This document shows positions 9,090 to 18,606 of a stretch of DNA of 64,000 nucleotides, one piece after another (position 1 is the stretch's first letter; the number at the start of each line of letters is the position of its first letter). Below the pieces are notes generated by a model. It saw nothing but the letters and a program-made list of their open reading frames with translations, searched no databases and had not been told where the DNA came from. The DNA is from Gp6-AA40 sp963818645 (GTDB lineage: Bacteria > Acidobacteriota > Vicinamibacteria > Vicinamibacterales > UBA2999). The stretch is taken from positions 1 through 64,000 of the forward strand of contig CAWFTF010000013.1 of assembly GCA_963818645.1 (NCBI GenBank), read 5' to 3'. Made by a program: the position numbers and the translations under genes.

Positions 9090-9596
9090 ATGCTTTTTCA
9101 TATCAGCGAAGAAGAGAACATCAACAGATTTGAACCGAGGCCATCGGAGTACACCAGCGAACCGGTGGTTTGGGCCATCGACGACGCCCATCTCCGCAAC
9201 TATCTAGTCCCGCGTGATTGCCCACGCGTCACGTACTACGCAGGCCCTCAGACGTCTGACGCTGACAGGGAGATCCTTCTCGCTCGGGGTTCCGCTGTGG
9301 TGGCCATCGAGCAGCGTTGGATGGAACGGATAGAGCAATGTCGCTTGTATTGCTACTCCTTGCCAGACCAGACATTCGAGTGCCTCGACGAGGGCGCCGG
9401 GTACTTCGTCAGCCGTGGGCCCGTGGTGCCGACAGGCGTCGAGGTGCTGCCTGACCCGGTCTCCGAACTGCGTCGCCGGGGAGTCGAGTTGCGAGTCCTT
9501 CCCAACTTGTGGCCGCTCCGGGACGTCGTCATCGCGTCGAGCCTGCAGTTCTCGATTATTCGGATGCGCAACGCGTTGCCAAGAAAGGCGACCTGA
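9090..9596 (+). CDS. DUF6886-like small protein
   Basis: 168 residues from ATG 9090, preferred over GTG 9051 because the family usually begins MLFHISEE. Visible features are FEPRPSEYTSEPVVWAIDDAH, NYLVPRDCPRVTYY and the late FSIIRMRNA. Members are small, widespread, soluble and uncharacterised, with an ADP-ribosyl-transferase-like arrangement suggested by the HxSEE...VWAID pattern; that last point is inference. No strong ribosome binding site is seen. It stands alone between the VOC and cupin genes. Confidence 0.6.
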   Translation: MLFHISEEENINRFEPRPSEYTSEPVVWAIDDAHLRNYLVPRDCPRVTYYAGPQTSDADREILLARGSAVVAIEQRWMERIEQCRLYCYSLPDQTFECLDEGAGYFVSRGPVVPTGVEVLPDPVSELRRRGVELRVLPNLWPLRDVVIASSLQFSIIRMRNALPRKAT

Positions 9597-9681
9597 TCGC
9601 GTCAACGGGGGTCGCCGAGGAGCGCGGCTCATTTGGCGCGTCGACGAAAACACAACTCGATTGAATCACACAGGGAACGCC

Positions 9682-10131
9682 ATGACAGATGCGACTGCTG
9701 GAAACGCCGTGATCCACGCGGGTCAGATCGAGATCCGATTCCTTCTTCAAGCTGCGCAAACCGCGGGAAGCCTGACGATGTTTGAGTTTTTCGTCCCCGC
9801 ACAGGCCCGCGTGCCGGTCGCGCATAGCCACGAGACCTTCGATGAGACTGTCTATGGGCTGTCTGGCGTCCTGACCTGGATGCTTGACGACCGGCAAGTC
9901 CGTGTCGGACCGGGCGACGTCCTCTTTATCCCTCGCGGGCACGTGCATCACTTCGCGAACCTTGACACCGAGGGCGCGCGTGAACTCAGCGTGATCACCC
10001 CGGGACGCCTCGGGCCCGAGTACTTCCACGAGATCGCCGAGGTCGTGAATGCTGGCGGACCACCGAATGTCGAACGGATCATGGCGGTCATGCGACGGCA
10101 CGGTTTGCGCCCCGTTTTACCGGCGACGTAA
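9682..10131 (+). CDS. cupin-domain protein
   Basis: 149 residues, start ATG 9682. One cupin fold: motif 1 is AHSHETFDETVYGLSG, with the metal ligands His, His and Glu, and motif 2 is PGDVLFIPRGHVHHFANL, with the final His. The C-terminal 40 residues (LGPEYFHEIAEVVNAGG and MAVMRRHGLRPVLP) are those of the quercetin-dioxygenase-like small cupins common in soil bacteria. A small-molecule dioxygenase, isomerase or sensor role is possible; no substrate can be assigned. Confidence 0.85.
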   Translation: MTDATAGNAVIHAGQIEIRFLLQAAQTAGSLTMFEFFVPAQARVPVAHSHETFDETVYGLSGVLTWMLDDRQVRVGPGDVLFIPRGHVHHFANLDTEGARELSVITPGRLGPEYFHEIAEVVNAGGPPNVERIMAVMRRHGLRPVLPAT

Positions 10132-10218
10132 TTTGCTCATCGCTCGCGGCACCCGACGGCCGCGGACCGAGATGCGGCCGCGGGTGAGCCGCAGACGTTA
10201 TGCAGGACGATCAGCACA

Positions 10219-10986
10219 ATGAGCACAGAGCTTGACGATGTTCGAGAGTTCTGGAACCGAGTGGCCGACGACTGGCAGATCCAGGTTGGCAGCGACGGAG
10301 ACGCGAACCGCAGATTGAATTCAGACCCCGTTCTCTGGAAGTTCGTGGGCGACGTTCGGGGACTTCGGGTCCTTGATGCCGGTTGCGGTACGGGGTACTT
10401 GTCGATCAAGCTCGCGAAACATGGCGCCCTGGTCACAGGCATCGACTTCGCCGAGCGGATGATTGCGATCGCACGACGGAACGATCCCACAGGGGATTTC
10501 CGCGTCGACTCGTGCTCTGATCTGGCAACGGTCAGTGACGCCGAATTCGACGTGCTCGTCGCGAACTACATGCTCATGGACACGCCTGATCTGCCGGGAA
10601 CCATGCAGGCATTTCATCGCGTTCTGAAGCCCGGCGGTGTCGCGGTGCTTGTCTTCTCGCATCCGTGTTTCCCGGCAGGAAGCGCCACGCTATCCCGGGG
10701 TCACGACGGCGTCACCTACGTGTGGGACTTTCCGTATTTCAAGCCCCGGAAACACGTCGATCCGCCCTGGGCGCACTTCAGGTCCGAGTTCACTTGGTTT
10801 CATCGCCCTCTGTCAGATTACTGGAGGACATTCGTCGAGACGGGCTTTGCTGTCGTGGATTTTGAAGAGCCTAGAGTCACCGAAGATCGCTATCACCTGG
10901 TTCAGACGGAAGCGACCCTCAAGAAGAGCCTGGCCTGTCCGTATTCAGTGGCGTTCAAGTTGCAGAAGACGACAATGTCAGCATGA
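10219..10986 (+). CDS. SAM-dependent methyltransferase, class I
   Basis: 255 residues from ATG 10219. Motif I is VLDAGCGTGYLS at about residues 51-62, the acidic end of beta-2 is VTGIDFAERMIAIAR, and motif IV is FDVLVANYMLMD. It is followed by the post-methyl motif VLKPGGVAVLVFSHPCF. The fold is that of the Methyltransf_11 group. A C-terminal segment with HRPLSDYWRTFVETGF resembles small-molecule methyltransferases, so a metabolite rather than a macromolecule is the likely substrate. Stand-alone gene next to pseudogenes. Confidence 0.85.
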   Translation: MSTELDDVREFWNRVADDWQIQVGSDGDANRRLNSDPVLWKFVGDVRGLRVLDAGCGTGYLSIKLAKHGALVTGIDFAERMIAIARRNDPTGDFRVDSCSDLATVSDAEFDVLVANYMLMDTPDLPGTMQAFHRVLKPGGVAVLVFSHPCFPAGSATLSRGHDGVTYVWDFPYFKPRKHVDPPWAHFRSEFTWFHRPLSDYWRTFVETGFAVVDFEEPRVTEDRYHLVQTEATLKKSLACPYSVAFKLQKTTMSA

Positions 10987-11047
10987 CCTTCAAATGGAGC
11001 CGACCTCCAGATCGCATTCGCTGTGCGAGTCAGTAAGGACGTGCGAG

Positions 11048-11474
11048 ATGGAACGCGCAATCGCGCTGACTGGAGGACGAACGACGACGGGTGTCGTCCG
11101 AATTGGAAACACGGTTCATCGTCCGATCAGTGCACGAGCTCCTGAACTCGGAGACTTCTCAGATTCACAACTGGTCGCAGCTGCGTGCTTGCTGCGTCAA
11201 CTGCATGACGAAACCCTCGATTGCCCGCTGAGAAAGACGCATGAAATCGTGTGCCACGGAGATGCGAGCCCGTGCAACTGCGTCTTCGTTGATGGAATGC
11301 CGACGGCATTCCATCGATTTCGACAATGCGCATGCGGGCTCGAGACTCGACGACCTTGGATACGCCGCCTGGCTATGGATTGACATCGGAAATGAGGATC
11401 TCTCAATCGATCGCCAGGGGCAACGCGTGGCCGACTTCTTCCGTGCGTATGGCCTGGAAACAGACTCGCGCTGA
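11048..11474 (+). pseudogene. remnant of an APH-type phosphotransferase
   Basis: The first residues MERAIALTGGRTTTGVVRIG are the usual start of an APH-fold family common in soil bacteria. The text then jumps to GDFSDSQLVAAACLLRQLHD, losing roughly 50 residues of the nucleotide-binding lobe. The catalytic loop HGDASPCNCVF is intact. A one-base surplus in the CC of the codons for AF at about 11306-11312 then shifts the frame, and IDFDNAHAGSRLDDLGYAAW continues to the stop at 11472-11474. A deletion plus a frame break argue for real decay. Confidence 0.75.
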
Positions 11475-11689
11475 ATCATCTGCACCACCATGGCGGCCAA
11501 CTATCCGTGTACCTCCGGCTCTTAAACGTACCGGTACCAGCGATCTATGGTCCCAGCGCGGACGAAAACCCATGTCGACTGCGCAAGGCTAGGATGCGGT
11601 CGTCGGAACGGCTCGCCAATGCGGTCTAACCCGGCTTGCAGCCGGCGGCGGCGATGCGACGTGAGCCCCTGTGGCTGCTTCTTCTCTGC

Positions 11690-11852
11690 GCACTCGCGCG
11701 TCGGTTCATGAAGCGCGATGTGACGTCCATGTTGCTCTTCGGTGATGCCGCGATCCCGTCGAACTGGTTCTACGAGGCGTTCGGCGCGGAACGGCTTTAC
11801 GGCGACACCGGCGAGTTTCACGGTGGCTACGGCTGGCTGCGATTTGGGCGCA
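11690..11852 (+). pseudogene. C-terminal fragment of a GNAT acetyltransferase
   Basis: The segment RRFMKRDVTSMLLFG, then NWFYEAFGAERLYGDTGEF and GGYGWLRF, matches the last helix and strands of GNAT enzymes (SMLLWV...NPSRRFYEALGGER...GEF.G..YGWRDL pattern). No acetyl-CoA-binding Q/RxxGxG/A motif is found upstream. It lies in a 450-base stretch (11475-11907) that otherwise holds no gene and is probably the eroded 3' end of a lost acetyltransferase. Confidence 0.5.
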
Positions 11853-11907
11853 CTTGTTGCGCGCTGCATCACGACGCCGTCCGCTCGCGGAACAGCCGGG
11901 TAACTCG

Positions 11908-13185
11908 ATGACCGCCGAACCACACCTTGCCGATCTGTCGCGGAACGCGACGGCACCGAGCGAAGCGGTGCTGCACTTCCTTCACTTGAGTGCTCGCCTC
12001 CTGCTCGAATACAACGTCCGTTCGAAGAGCATCGAGCGTCGCATCGATCGGATGGCGCAGTATCTGGGTGTCAGGCTACAGACAGTCGTGGGGTATCGCG
12101 TTATCACCCTCGCCTTGGCAGATGGGCGCAGTCTTCACGCTCGGGCGCCGGAGCTTCGCATCAATGTCGCAGTCAGTTCGGGCGCCCTCCATGTCATCGA
12201 CCAACTGTGCGAGGGTCGGATCGGACTCGACGAAGCGACGACGCGATTGGAAGCATTAGAGCGACTGTCGCCTCGGCATCACCGCTGGGTGGTGGTCATC
12301 CTCTTCGGGCTGGCAGCTTCCGCAATCGCCTGGCTGTTGCGCGCGGACGCGGGTGCGATCGTCGTGAGCGGGGTGTCTTCCGCGTTGGGGTTGATCGCCC
12401 GGCAGGAACTCGCCGGGCGCCCGGTCATCCTTTTCGCGCACCCGTTCGTGGCGGGGCTGATCGGCGCGGCGCTCGGCGGCCTGGCAATCCGTCACGGCTG
12501 GACCGAGACGCCGGGCATCTGCATGGTCGTTCCGGCGCTGATGCTCGTGCCGGGCCCGCATCTCATCAACGGCGTCTACGACGTGCTCGAGAACCACGTG
12601 CAGCCGGGCGTTTGCCGCCTCGGTCTCGCCATCGGCATCCTCATTGCCACGGCACTCGGCGTTGCCCTTGGTGGCTTTCTCACTCTCGGGCCGGCGGCTC
12701 TTTCGACGTCGCCGTCAGAGACCATCCAACTCACGCTGGCGCTGGATGCAACGCTGGCCGGCGTGGCCGCTTGCGGGTTCGGTGCGTTTTACAACGCGCC
12801 ATGGCGCGTACTGTGGGTGTCGATTCTGTGCGGCGTAGTCGGCCATGGTCTCCGCTATCTCTGTCTCGATCACATGAGCGTGGAAATCTCGACGTTGTTT
12901 GCGTGCCTGGCCATCGGGCTGATCGCCAACGGCGCCGCCGATCGCCTGCACTTGCCTTTCTCGGCTGTCGCGTTCGCCGGCGCTGTACCGATGATGCCTG
13001 GCGTCTTCATCTACCAGAGCATCGCGGGCGCCATGCGCCTGTCAGCCGCCGGAACGGCAGCCGATCCGGCGCTTGCTGCTGCAACCCTGGCGCTCTCCTT
13101 CAAGTCTGTGTTCGTGGTCGGCGCCATCGCGCTCGGCCTGCTCATCGGTGCCCGGGTTGCGAGCCTGACCCATCGACGAGGCTGA
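11908..13185 (+). CDS. ThrE-type threonine/serine exporter (fused DUF1212/DUF3815)
   Basis: 425 residues from ATG 11908. The N-terminal half is the soluble part of the DUF1212 domain (HLSARLLLEYNVRSKSIERRIDRMAQ, AVSSGALHVIDQLCEGRIGLDEATTRLEAL) followed by membrane helices starting at WVVVILFGLAASAIAWLL. A second helix bundle from about residue 275 (ETIQLTLALDATLAGVAACGFGAFYNAPWR onward) corresponds to the DUF3815/YjjB half. FAGAVPMMPGVFIYQSIAGAM is the typical C-terminal signature. In other bacteria these halves are separate (YjjP/YjjB); the fused form is ThrE. Exports threonine, serine or succinate-like solutes through the inner membrane. Confidence 0.85.
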   Translation: MTAEPHLADLSRNATAPSEAVLHFLHLSARLLLEYNVRSKSIERRIDRMAQYLGVRLQTVVGYRVITLALADGRSLHARAPELRINVAVSSGALHVIDQLCEGRIGLDEATTRLEALERLSPRHHRWVVVILFGLAASAIAWLLRADAGAIVVSGVSSALGLIARQELAGRPVILFAHPFVAGLIGAALGGLAIRHGWTETPGICMVVPALMLVPGPHLINGVYDVLENHVQPGVCRLGLAIGILIATALGVALGGFLTLGPAALSTSPSETIQLTLALDATLAGVAACGFGAFYNAPWRVLWVSILCGVVGHGLRYLCLDHMSVEISTLFACLAIGLIANGAADRLHLPFSAVAFAGAVPMMPGVFIYQSIAGAMRLSAAGTAADPALAAATLALSFKSVFVVGAIALGLLIGARVASLTHRRG

Positions 13186-13193
13186 ATCGATCC

Positions 13194-14484
13194 TCACTGC
13201 ATGTCCCACGGCTGACCGGTCGATGTGACCACACTGCTCCAGAGTGCATCCGCCGGATCGATCTTTTTGCGCGCGGAGACGGCGAGGGAGATTGGCACGT
13301 GCGTGAACTGGTGATTCCAGAAGCTCACCACCATGTTCGTGCGGCCACTGAGGCCGGCATGGACCGCGCTCTGTCCGAGGAGCAGGCAGAACGCCGAGTC
13401 GTGCGCGGTCGCCGGCACGCTCCTGATGGTGTAGCTGGGATCGATGTACTTGAGGGTGATGTCCATGCCGATCCGCTTGAAATAGTCGGTGATCGCGTCG
13501 CGCAGGAAGATGCCGATGTCGCCGTACTTGATGTTCCCGGACGCGTCGCGCTCCTGACTCTTCGCCATCAAATCCTGGCCGGCGCCTTCCGCCACCACGA
13601 TCACCGCGTGGCTTCGGCGCTCGAGCCGTCGCTGCAGCGCCGACAGGAACCCATTCAGGGTGAACGGCACCTCGGGGACGAGGCAGAAGTTCACCTCGTC
13701 GTTGACCAAGGCCGAGTACGCCGCGATGAACCCGGAATCGCGGCCCATGAGCTTCACGAGTCCGATCCCGTTGCGCGCCGCTTCTGCCTCGACGTTGGCC
13801 GCAGACGTCGCACGCTGCGCCGCGGTGACCGCGGTCTCGAATCCAAACGTTCTCTGCACGAACGAAATATCGTTGTCGATCGTCTTCGGGATGCCGATGA
13901 CGCTGATCTTCAAGCCACGCCGCCACGCTTCTTCGCCGATCTTCTGTGCCCCGCGAAGGGTTCCGTCGCCGCCGATCGCGAAGAGGATGCCGACCCCCAG
14001 TTCCTCAAGGTAGTCCACCATTTCAGCGGTGTCCTGGGGCCCTCGCGAGGATCCGAGGATCGATCCACCGGTCTCGTCGATCCCATGAACGGATTCGGGT
14101 GTCAACTCGAGCGGCTGGTGCCCGATCCGGCGTACGAGGCCTTCGTAACCGAAACGAAAGCCGTAGACCTTGTTCACGCTGTAGTGGTGGTGCAGGCTCC
14201 GGACCACCGCGCGGATCACGTCGTTCAACCCCGGGCAGAGACCGCCGCACGTCACGATCCCGCACGCCAGTTTCGCCGGGTCGAAGAAGAGCATGCGTCG
14301 CGGACCTGCGGACTCCATCGCGGGAGGCGCGGCACCCGTGTCCAGACACGGCGTTGAGCCGCTCGAGAGTGGCGTGATAGAGCACGCGCTCCTCGTCGCT
14401 CGTGAACCGAACGCCGGACATGGGCGACGGGATGCGGCACTCGCCGAGCCTGGCTATCGTGAAGTCGAGATCGTTGTCGCGCAT
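13194..14484 (-). CDS. pfkA: ATP-dependent 6-phosphofructokinase, plant/spirochaete-type, with one extra base
   Basis: The N-terminus (DFTIARLGECRIPSP, GVRFTSDEERVLYHATLERLNAV) is read from ATG 14484. The frame then changes and goes on with RMLFFDPAKLACGIVTCGGLCPGLNDVIRA. A single surplus A at about 14346 (GTGTCTGG on the minus strand) accounts for this, and the 1291-base length is 3n+1. The corrected protein has 429 residues. Key parts are GGLCPGLN (substrate loop), AIGGDGT (ATP loop; GGDGT), PKTIDNDI (catalytic PKTxDND) and MGRDSGF. This group of long PFKs may use ATP or PPi; the GGDGT Gly suggests ATP use. The downstream gene in transcription order is unrelated; fba lies just upstream on the same strand. 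Confidence 0.88.
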
Positions 14485-14502
14485 TCGACCCTCGCTACGG
14501 GC

Positions 14503-15528
14503 TCAGTGCATCATCGTCGTGCCGGCGGACCGCAGGTCCGTCGTCGCCTGCACGACGCGAGCGGCCATCGCATTCTCGGCGCGCGTCATGTAGGGGCGCG
14601 GATCGTAGGCTTTCTTGTTGCCGACGTCTCCGTCCACCTTGAGAACGCCGTCATAGTTCTTGAAACAATGGTCTGCGATCGCGCGCGTGAACGCGTACTG
14701 CATGTCGGTGTCGACGTTCATCTTGACCACGCCGTAGTCGAGCGCCTCATGGATGTCGCGCAACTCCGATCCCGAGCCGCCGTGGAAGACCAGATGGAAC
14801 CGCGCCGCTTCGCCGAGCGTGGCGACCACGGCCTCCTGACAGTCCTTGAGAATGGACGGTTTCAGCTTGACCTGACCCGGCTTGTACACGCCGTGCACGT
14901 TGCCGAAGGTTGCCGCGAGCAGATAGGGCGCGCCTGACACCGCCCGCAGCCGCCGCGCGACCTCCAGGGTGTCCTCGGGTGTGGTGTAGAGCTTCGCGGC
15001 GGCGCTCGCCCTGACGCCGTCCTCCTCGCCTCCCACCACTCCAACTTCGATCTCGAGGAGCAAGTCGCTCTTCGTGAACCGTTCGAACAGCTTCACGGCA
15101 ATGTCGAGGTTGTCTTTGAGCGCCAGCGCGCTGCCGTCGAACATGTGGCCGTTGAACAGGTTTGGTTCGCCCACGGCCCGCCGCCGCTCGGTCTCCTCGA
15201 CGAGTGGCATCACGAACGCGTCCAGCTTGTCCGCCTGGCAATGGTCCGTGTGGAGCGCCACGTAGATCGGATACCGCGCCGCCACTCGGTGAACGTGCTC
15301 GGCAATCGAGATGGCGCCAAGCGCCATGTCCTTCACCGCGGCGCCCGAGGCGAACGCGCCGCCTCCCGTCGACACCTGGATGATCCCGTCGCTCTTGCTG
15401 TCGGCCAGCCCTTTGAGCACGGCGTTTGCCGTGGTGAGCGACGTGACGTTGATGGCAGGGTAGGCGAACTTCCCCTTCCGCGCGCGATCGAGCATCTCGC
15501 TGTACTGCCCATAGTCAACGACCGGCAT
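14503..15528 (-). CDS. fba: class II fructose-bisphosphate aldolase
   Basis: 341 residues from ATG 15528 with GGAGGT about 6 bases upstream. The zinc and catalytic motif ALHTDHCQADK, the second zinc motif VVGGEEDGV, and the glycine-rich phosphate loop FHGGSGS followed by VVKMNVDTDMQYAFT are in place. The length and AINVTSLTTANAVL start resemble the actinobacterial/yeast-type class IIA enzymes. It cleaves fructose-1,6-bisphosphate to DHAP and glyceraldehyde-3-phosphate. It is transcribed toward pfkA with 18 bases between the genes, so the two sequential glycolytic steps are probably co-transcribed. Confidence 0.93.
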   Translation of the reverse strand: MPVVDYGQYSEMLDRARKGKFAYPAINVTSLTTANAVLKGLADSKSDGIIQVSTGGGAFASGAAVKDMALGAISIAEHVHRVAARYPIYVALHTDHCQADKLDAFVMPLVEETERRRAVGEPNLFNGHMFDGSALALKDNLDIAVKLFERFTKSDLLLEIEVGVVGGEEDGVRASAAAKLYTTPEDTLEVARRLRAVSGAPYLLAATFGNVHGVYKPGQVKLKPSILKDCQEAVVATLGEAARFHLVFHGGSGSELRDIHEALDYGVVKMNVDTDMQYAFTRAIADHCFKNYDGVLKVDGDVGNKKAYDPRPYMTRAENAMAARVVQATTDLRSAGTTMMH

Positions 15529-15555
15529 CGGAAACCTCCCTCTGTGCCAGGTGAG

Positions 15556-16776
15556 TTATTGAGGCGCGCGAGTCCGAAGCTCCTCCCATCCGACCAACAG
15601 CTCTTCGATGAGCCGAAGCGTTTCGTCCCGGATTCGACGTTCGAGGCGGGTGAGGCGCGCCAGCTCGCGCGTCCGAACGGAGGCGTCCCGCGATCCCGCT
15701 TGGTCGACCACACTGTGGGCGCCCAGTTGCACGCCGGCGTCGTAGGCGATCTCGGCCAGATCCTGCACGGAGCGAAGATCGGACAGCCCGAGCTCGCGAT
15801 AGGACGGGTCCCAACTGCGAATCCACCAGTCGCGCAACGGCCGCCCACGAGCGAGGACCTCCGGAATCACCAGCTCGGGACCGGCCGCAAGGATGGTGGG
15901 TTTCAGGCGTCCGAGCTGTCTCGCTCCGAGGATGACGCGAAGTGTCGGTTGATCGGACTGCGCTTCGAGGCACGGTATGCCGATCAACGACTGCACCTCT
16001 TTCGCTTCGACGAGCTCATCATCCTCGGGCGCGGGTGATGGTCCTTGGATGCGAATCAGAATCTTGGCCGAGACCGCGCTGCCGACACCCAGGCGCAGCC
16101 AGCCGGCGCGAGCGATTGTGAAGTAGCCCGGCGGCAGGTCCGGCTGCTCCGCATACACCGAGCGCGCGACCGCCGCTATCCCTGCGACGACCGCTCCTAC
16201 GGACGCCTCAGTCATCGGCTCCATTTTCATTTCGCCCCATTCGAGAAATGCCGCCCGCGAGCGCGGTGCTTGCGCGCGCAGATGATCGACGATGCCCGGC
16301 TGAGGCGATCCAACGTCCGGCTCTGCCAGCGCCTTTCGATACCCTTCAAAGAACCGGTCGAACAGCGCTTCACGACTGGGAGTCCACGCGCGCTGACGCA
16401 CTGCCAGATCGATCGATCCCAGGAACCGAACAATATCGACCAGTGCCGGGCCTCGAGCGGAGTCGTCGAAATCATCAAGACCCCACGCGTCCTTCGTCAC
16501 CGCGAACTGTTCAACGTGCGCGTCGCCGTGGAGACGTGCGATCGGCAGATCCCGCATCTCATCAGCGAACACTTCGCACACACGCGTAGTCCAGGATCGG
16601 TTGACGAATCGAAAGTAGGCGAACGGATCAGCCCGCAGCCGATCGAGCAGATCGCCGGAGGCAACCTCGATGGCTCCCGGTTCGGGCCTTAGCTGCGCTG
16701 AGGCCGATGGCCCGATCAGCACGATGCCCATCGCTACGGCTAGACACAGCGCCGACCGGAGAGCGTTCGAGGTCAT
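15556..16776 (-). CDS. DUF2252 protein with an N-terminal signal peptide
   Basis: 406 residues. The N-terminus MTSNALRSALCLAVAMGIVLIG and following SASAQ look like a cleavable signal peptide. The body is DUF2252: DPFAYFRFVNRSW, the kinase-like catalytic loop RLHGDAHVEQFAV and LDDFDDSARGPALVDIVRFLGSI, and later GSAVSAKILIRIQG and EAKEVQS. DUF2252 has a protein-kinase/aminoglycoside-kinase-like fold; here the usual Asn after HGDxH is replaced by Glu-Gln, which may affect catalysis. Most family members I know of lack a signal peptide. It ends 28 bases before the fba start and may be transcribed with it. Function unknown. Confidence 0.8.
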   Translation of the reverse strand: MTSNALRSALCLAVAMGIVLIGPSASAQLRPEPGAIEVASGDLLDRLRADPFAYFRFVNRSWTTRVCEVFADEMRDLPIARLHGDAHVEQFAVTKDAWGLDDFDDSARGPALVDIVRFLGSIDLAVRQRAWTPSREALFDRFFEGYRKALAEPDVGSPQPGIVDHLRAQAPRSRAAFLEWGEMKMEPMTEASVGAVVAGIAAVARSVYAEQPDLPPGYFTIARAGWLRLGVGSAVSAKILIRIQGPSPAPEDDELVEAKEVQSLIGIPCLEAQSDQPTLRVILGARQLGRLKPTILAAGPELVIPEVLARGRPLRDWWIRSWDPSYRELGLSDLRSVQDLAEIAYDAGVQLGAHSVVDQAGSRDASVRTRELARLTRLERRIRDETLRLIEELLVGWEELRTRAPQ

Positions 16777-17024
16777 TGAAAGGGTTCCTAGCTGCCGAGC
16801 CGCACGATTGAATCAGGGCCGGCGTGGCGCGTCAAGAACGACAACATGGCAAGCCCTGGCGCGTCCCGATCTCCATCCAGTCGGAGGTCCTCCGAAATAG
16901 TGCAGCCTTCTCCCGGTTAAGCCCCGTGTATGGAGTCGTCTTCCCGCTTTCTTGCAAAGAGCTTGCTGTGCCGCCACAGGCACTGGCCTTGCGTAGTTTG
17001 CGATGTAAAGAGACGGAGAATCCG

Positions 17025-18606
17025 ATGGGCAACTTCAACCTGGAACAGCACCAACTCACGGTTGCCGAAGTACACCGCAATCTCGCGCCGAGTGCGCTCT
17101 ACGAGCACGCCATTCGTTACGAGAAGGACGCCAGCATTGCGGACAATGGAGCACTGGTCGCCTATTCCGGAGTGAAGACGGGCCGATCGCCCAAGGACAA
17201 GCGGGTGGTCAGACACCCGGATTCTGAGGGAAACGTGTGGTGGGGGCCGGTCAATATCCCGTGCGACAGCCAGACGTTCGCCATCAATCGCCAGCGCGCG
17301 ATCGATTACCTCAACACGCGCGATCGGCTCTACTGCTTTGACGGCTTCGCCGGCTGGGACCCGACATATCGCATCAAGATCCGCGTCATCTGCTCTCGCC
17401 CCTACCATGCCCTCTTCATGCGCACGATGCTCATCCGGCCGACATTGAAGGATCTGGCGAGCTTCGGCACACCCGGACCTCACCATCTACAACGCGGGCG
17501 CCTTTCCCGCCAATCGCCTCACCGCCGGCATGGGCTCGACGACGAGCGTGGCCCTCAGCCTCGAAGATCGCGAGTTGGTCATCCTGGGCACCGAGTACGC
17601 CGGCGAGATGAAGAAAGGCGTCTTCACGGTTGCGAACTATTTCGCGCCCAAGCGCGGAATTCTCTCGATGCACTGCTCGGCAACGGCGGACAAGCAGACC
17701 GGGCGCTCGTCGCTGCTCTTCGGTCTGAGCGGGACTGGCAAGACGACGCTCTCCGCCGATCCCAAGCGGCACCTCATCGGCGACGACGAGCACTGCTGGA
17801 GCGACGAGGGGATTTTCAACATCGAAGGCGGATGTTACGCGAAGGCGATCAACCTGACGCCGGAGAACGAGCCGGACATCTTCCAGGCGCTCCGCTTCGG
17901 CGCCGTGCTCGAGAACGTCGTGCTCGACGAGGATCGCGCCGTCGACTTCACCAACACCGGCATCACGGAAAACACGCGCGGCGCCTATCCGATCGAATTC
18001 ATCCACAGTGCGAAAATCCCGTGCGTCGCCGGTCATCCGAGCGACGTCATCTTCCTGACGTGCGACGCGTTCGGCGTGCTGCCGCCGGTGAGCGCACTGT
18101 CGCCTGCGCACGCGATGTATCACTTCATCAGTGGGTACACCGCCAAGGTGGCCGGCACGGAAGTGGGCGTCACCGAACCGCAGGCCACGTTCTCACCCTG
18201 CTTCGGCGGTCCGTTCCTGGTATGGCATCCATACAAGTACGCCGAGCTGCTGGCAGCGAAGATGAAACAGCATGGCGCGCGCGTCTGGCTGGTGAACACT
18301 GGCTGGGGCGGCGGCGCCTACGGCACTGGCAAGCGCATCAGCCTCAAGCACACGCGCGCCATCATCGACGCGATCCATGACGGGACCCTCGCGAAAGTCA
18401 GGACCGAATGCGATCCGATCTTTGGCTTTGACGTCGCGACCGAGTGTCCAGGTGTGCCGCGCGAAATCCTGACGCCGCGCTCGGTATGGACCGACGCCTC
18501 GGCCTACGACAGAGCAGCAAGGAAACTTGCCGATCTGTTTCGCGAGAACTTCAAGAAGTACGAGTCTGGCGTCAGCGCCGAGATCAAGGCAGCGGGTCCG
18601 GCATGA
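17025..18606 (+). CDS. pckA: phosphoenolpyruvate carboxykinase (ATP), with one extra base
   Basis: Start ATG 17025 with GGAGAA upstream. Frame one gives the N-terminal domain (YEHAIRYEKDASIADNGALV, YSGVKTGRSPKDKR, DRLYCFDGFAGWDP) to DLASFG. At the CCC at 17472-17474 the frame changes, then DLTIYNAGAFPANRLT and the rest follow to the stop at 18604-18606. Removal of one C restores a 526-residue protein; 1582 bases is 3n+1. The catalytic P-loop GLSGTGKTTLS, the metal/oxaloacetate motif LIGDDEHCWSDEGIFNIEGGCYAK and NTRGAYP are intact. Converts oxaloacetate and ATP to PEP, CO2 and ADP; first gene of pckA-ldh, whose coding regions overlap by ATGA. Confidence 0.92.

Noticed and set aside
12207..14357. 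716-residue open frame on the plus strand
   Set aside because: It is a high-GC shadow of thrE and pfkA; composition is Arg/Gly-rich and no family features are present.
14293..16038. Plus-strand frames opposite fba and the DUF2252 gene
   Set aside because: Antisense shadows of clearly conserved minus-strand genes.
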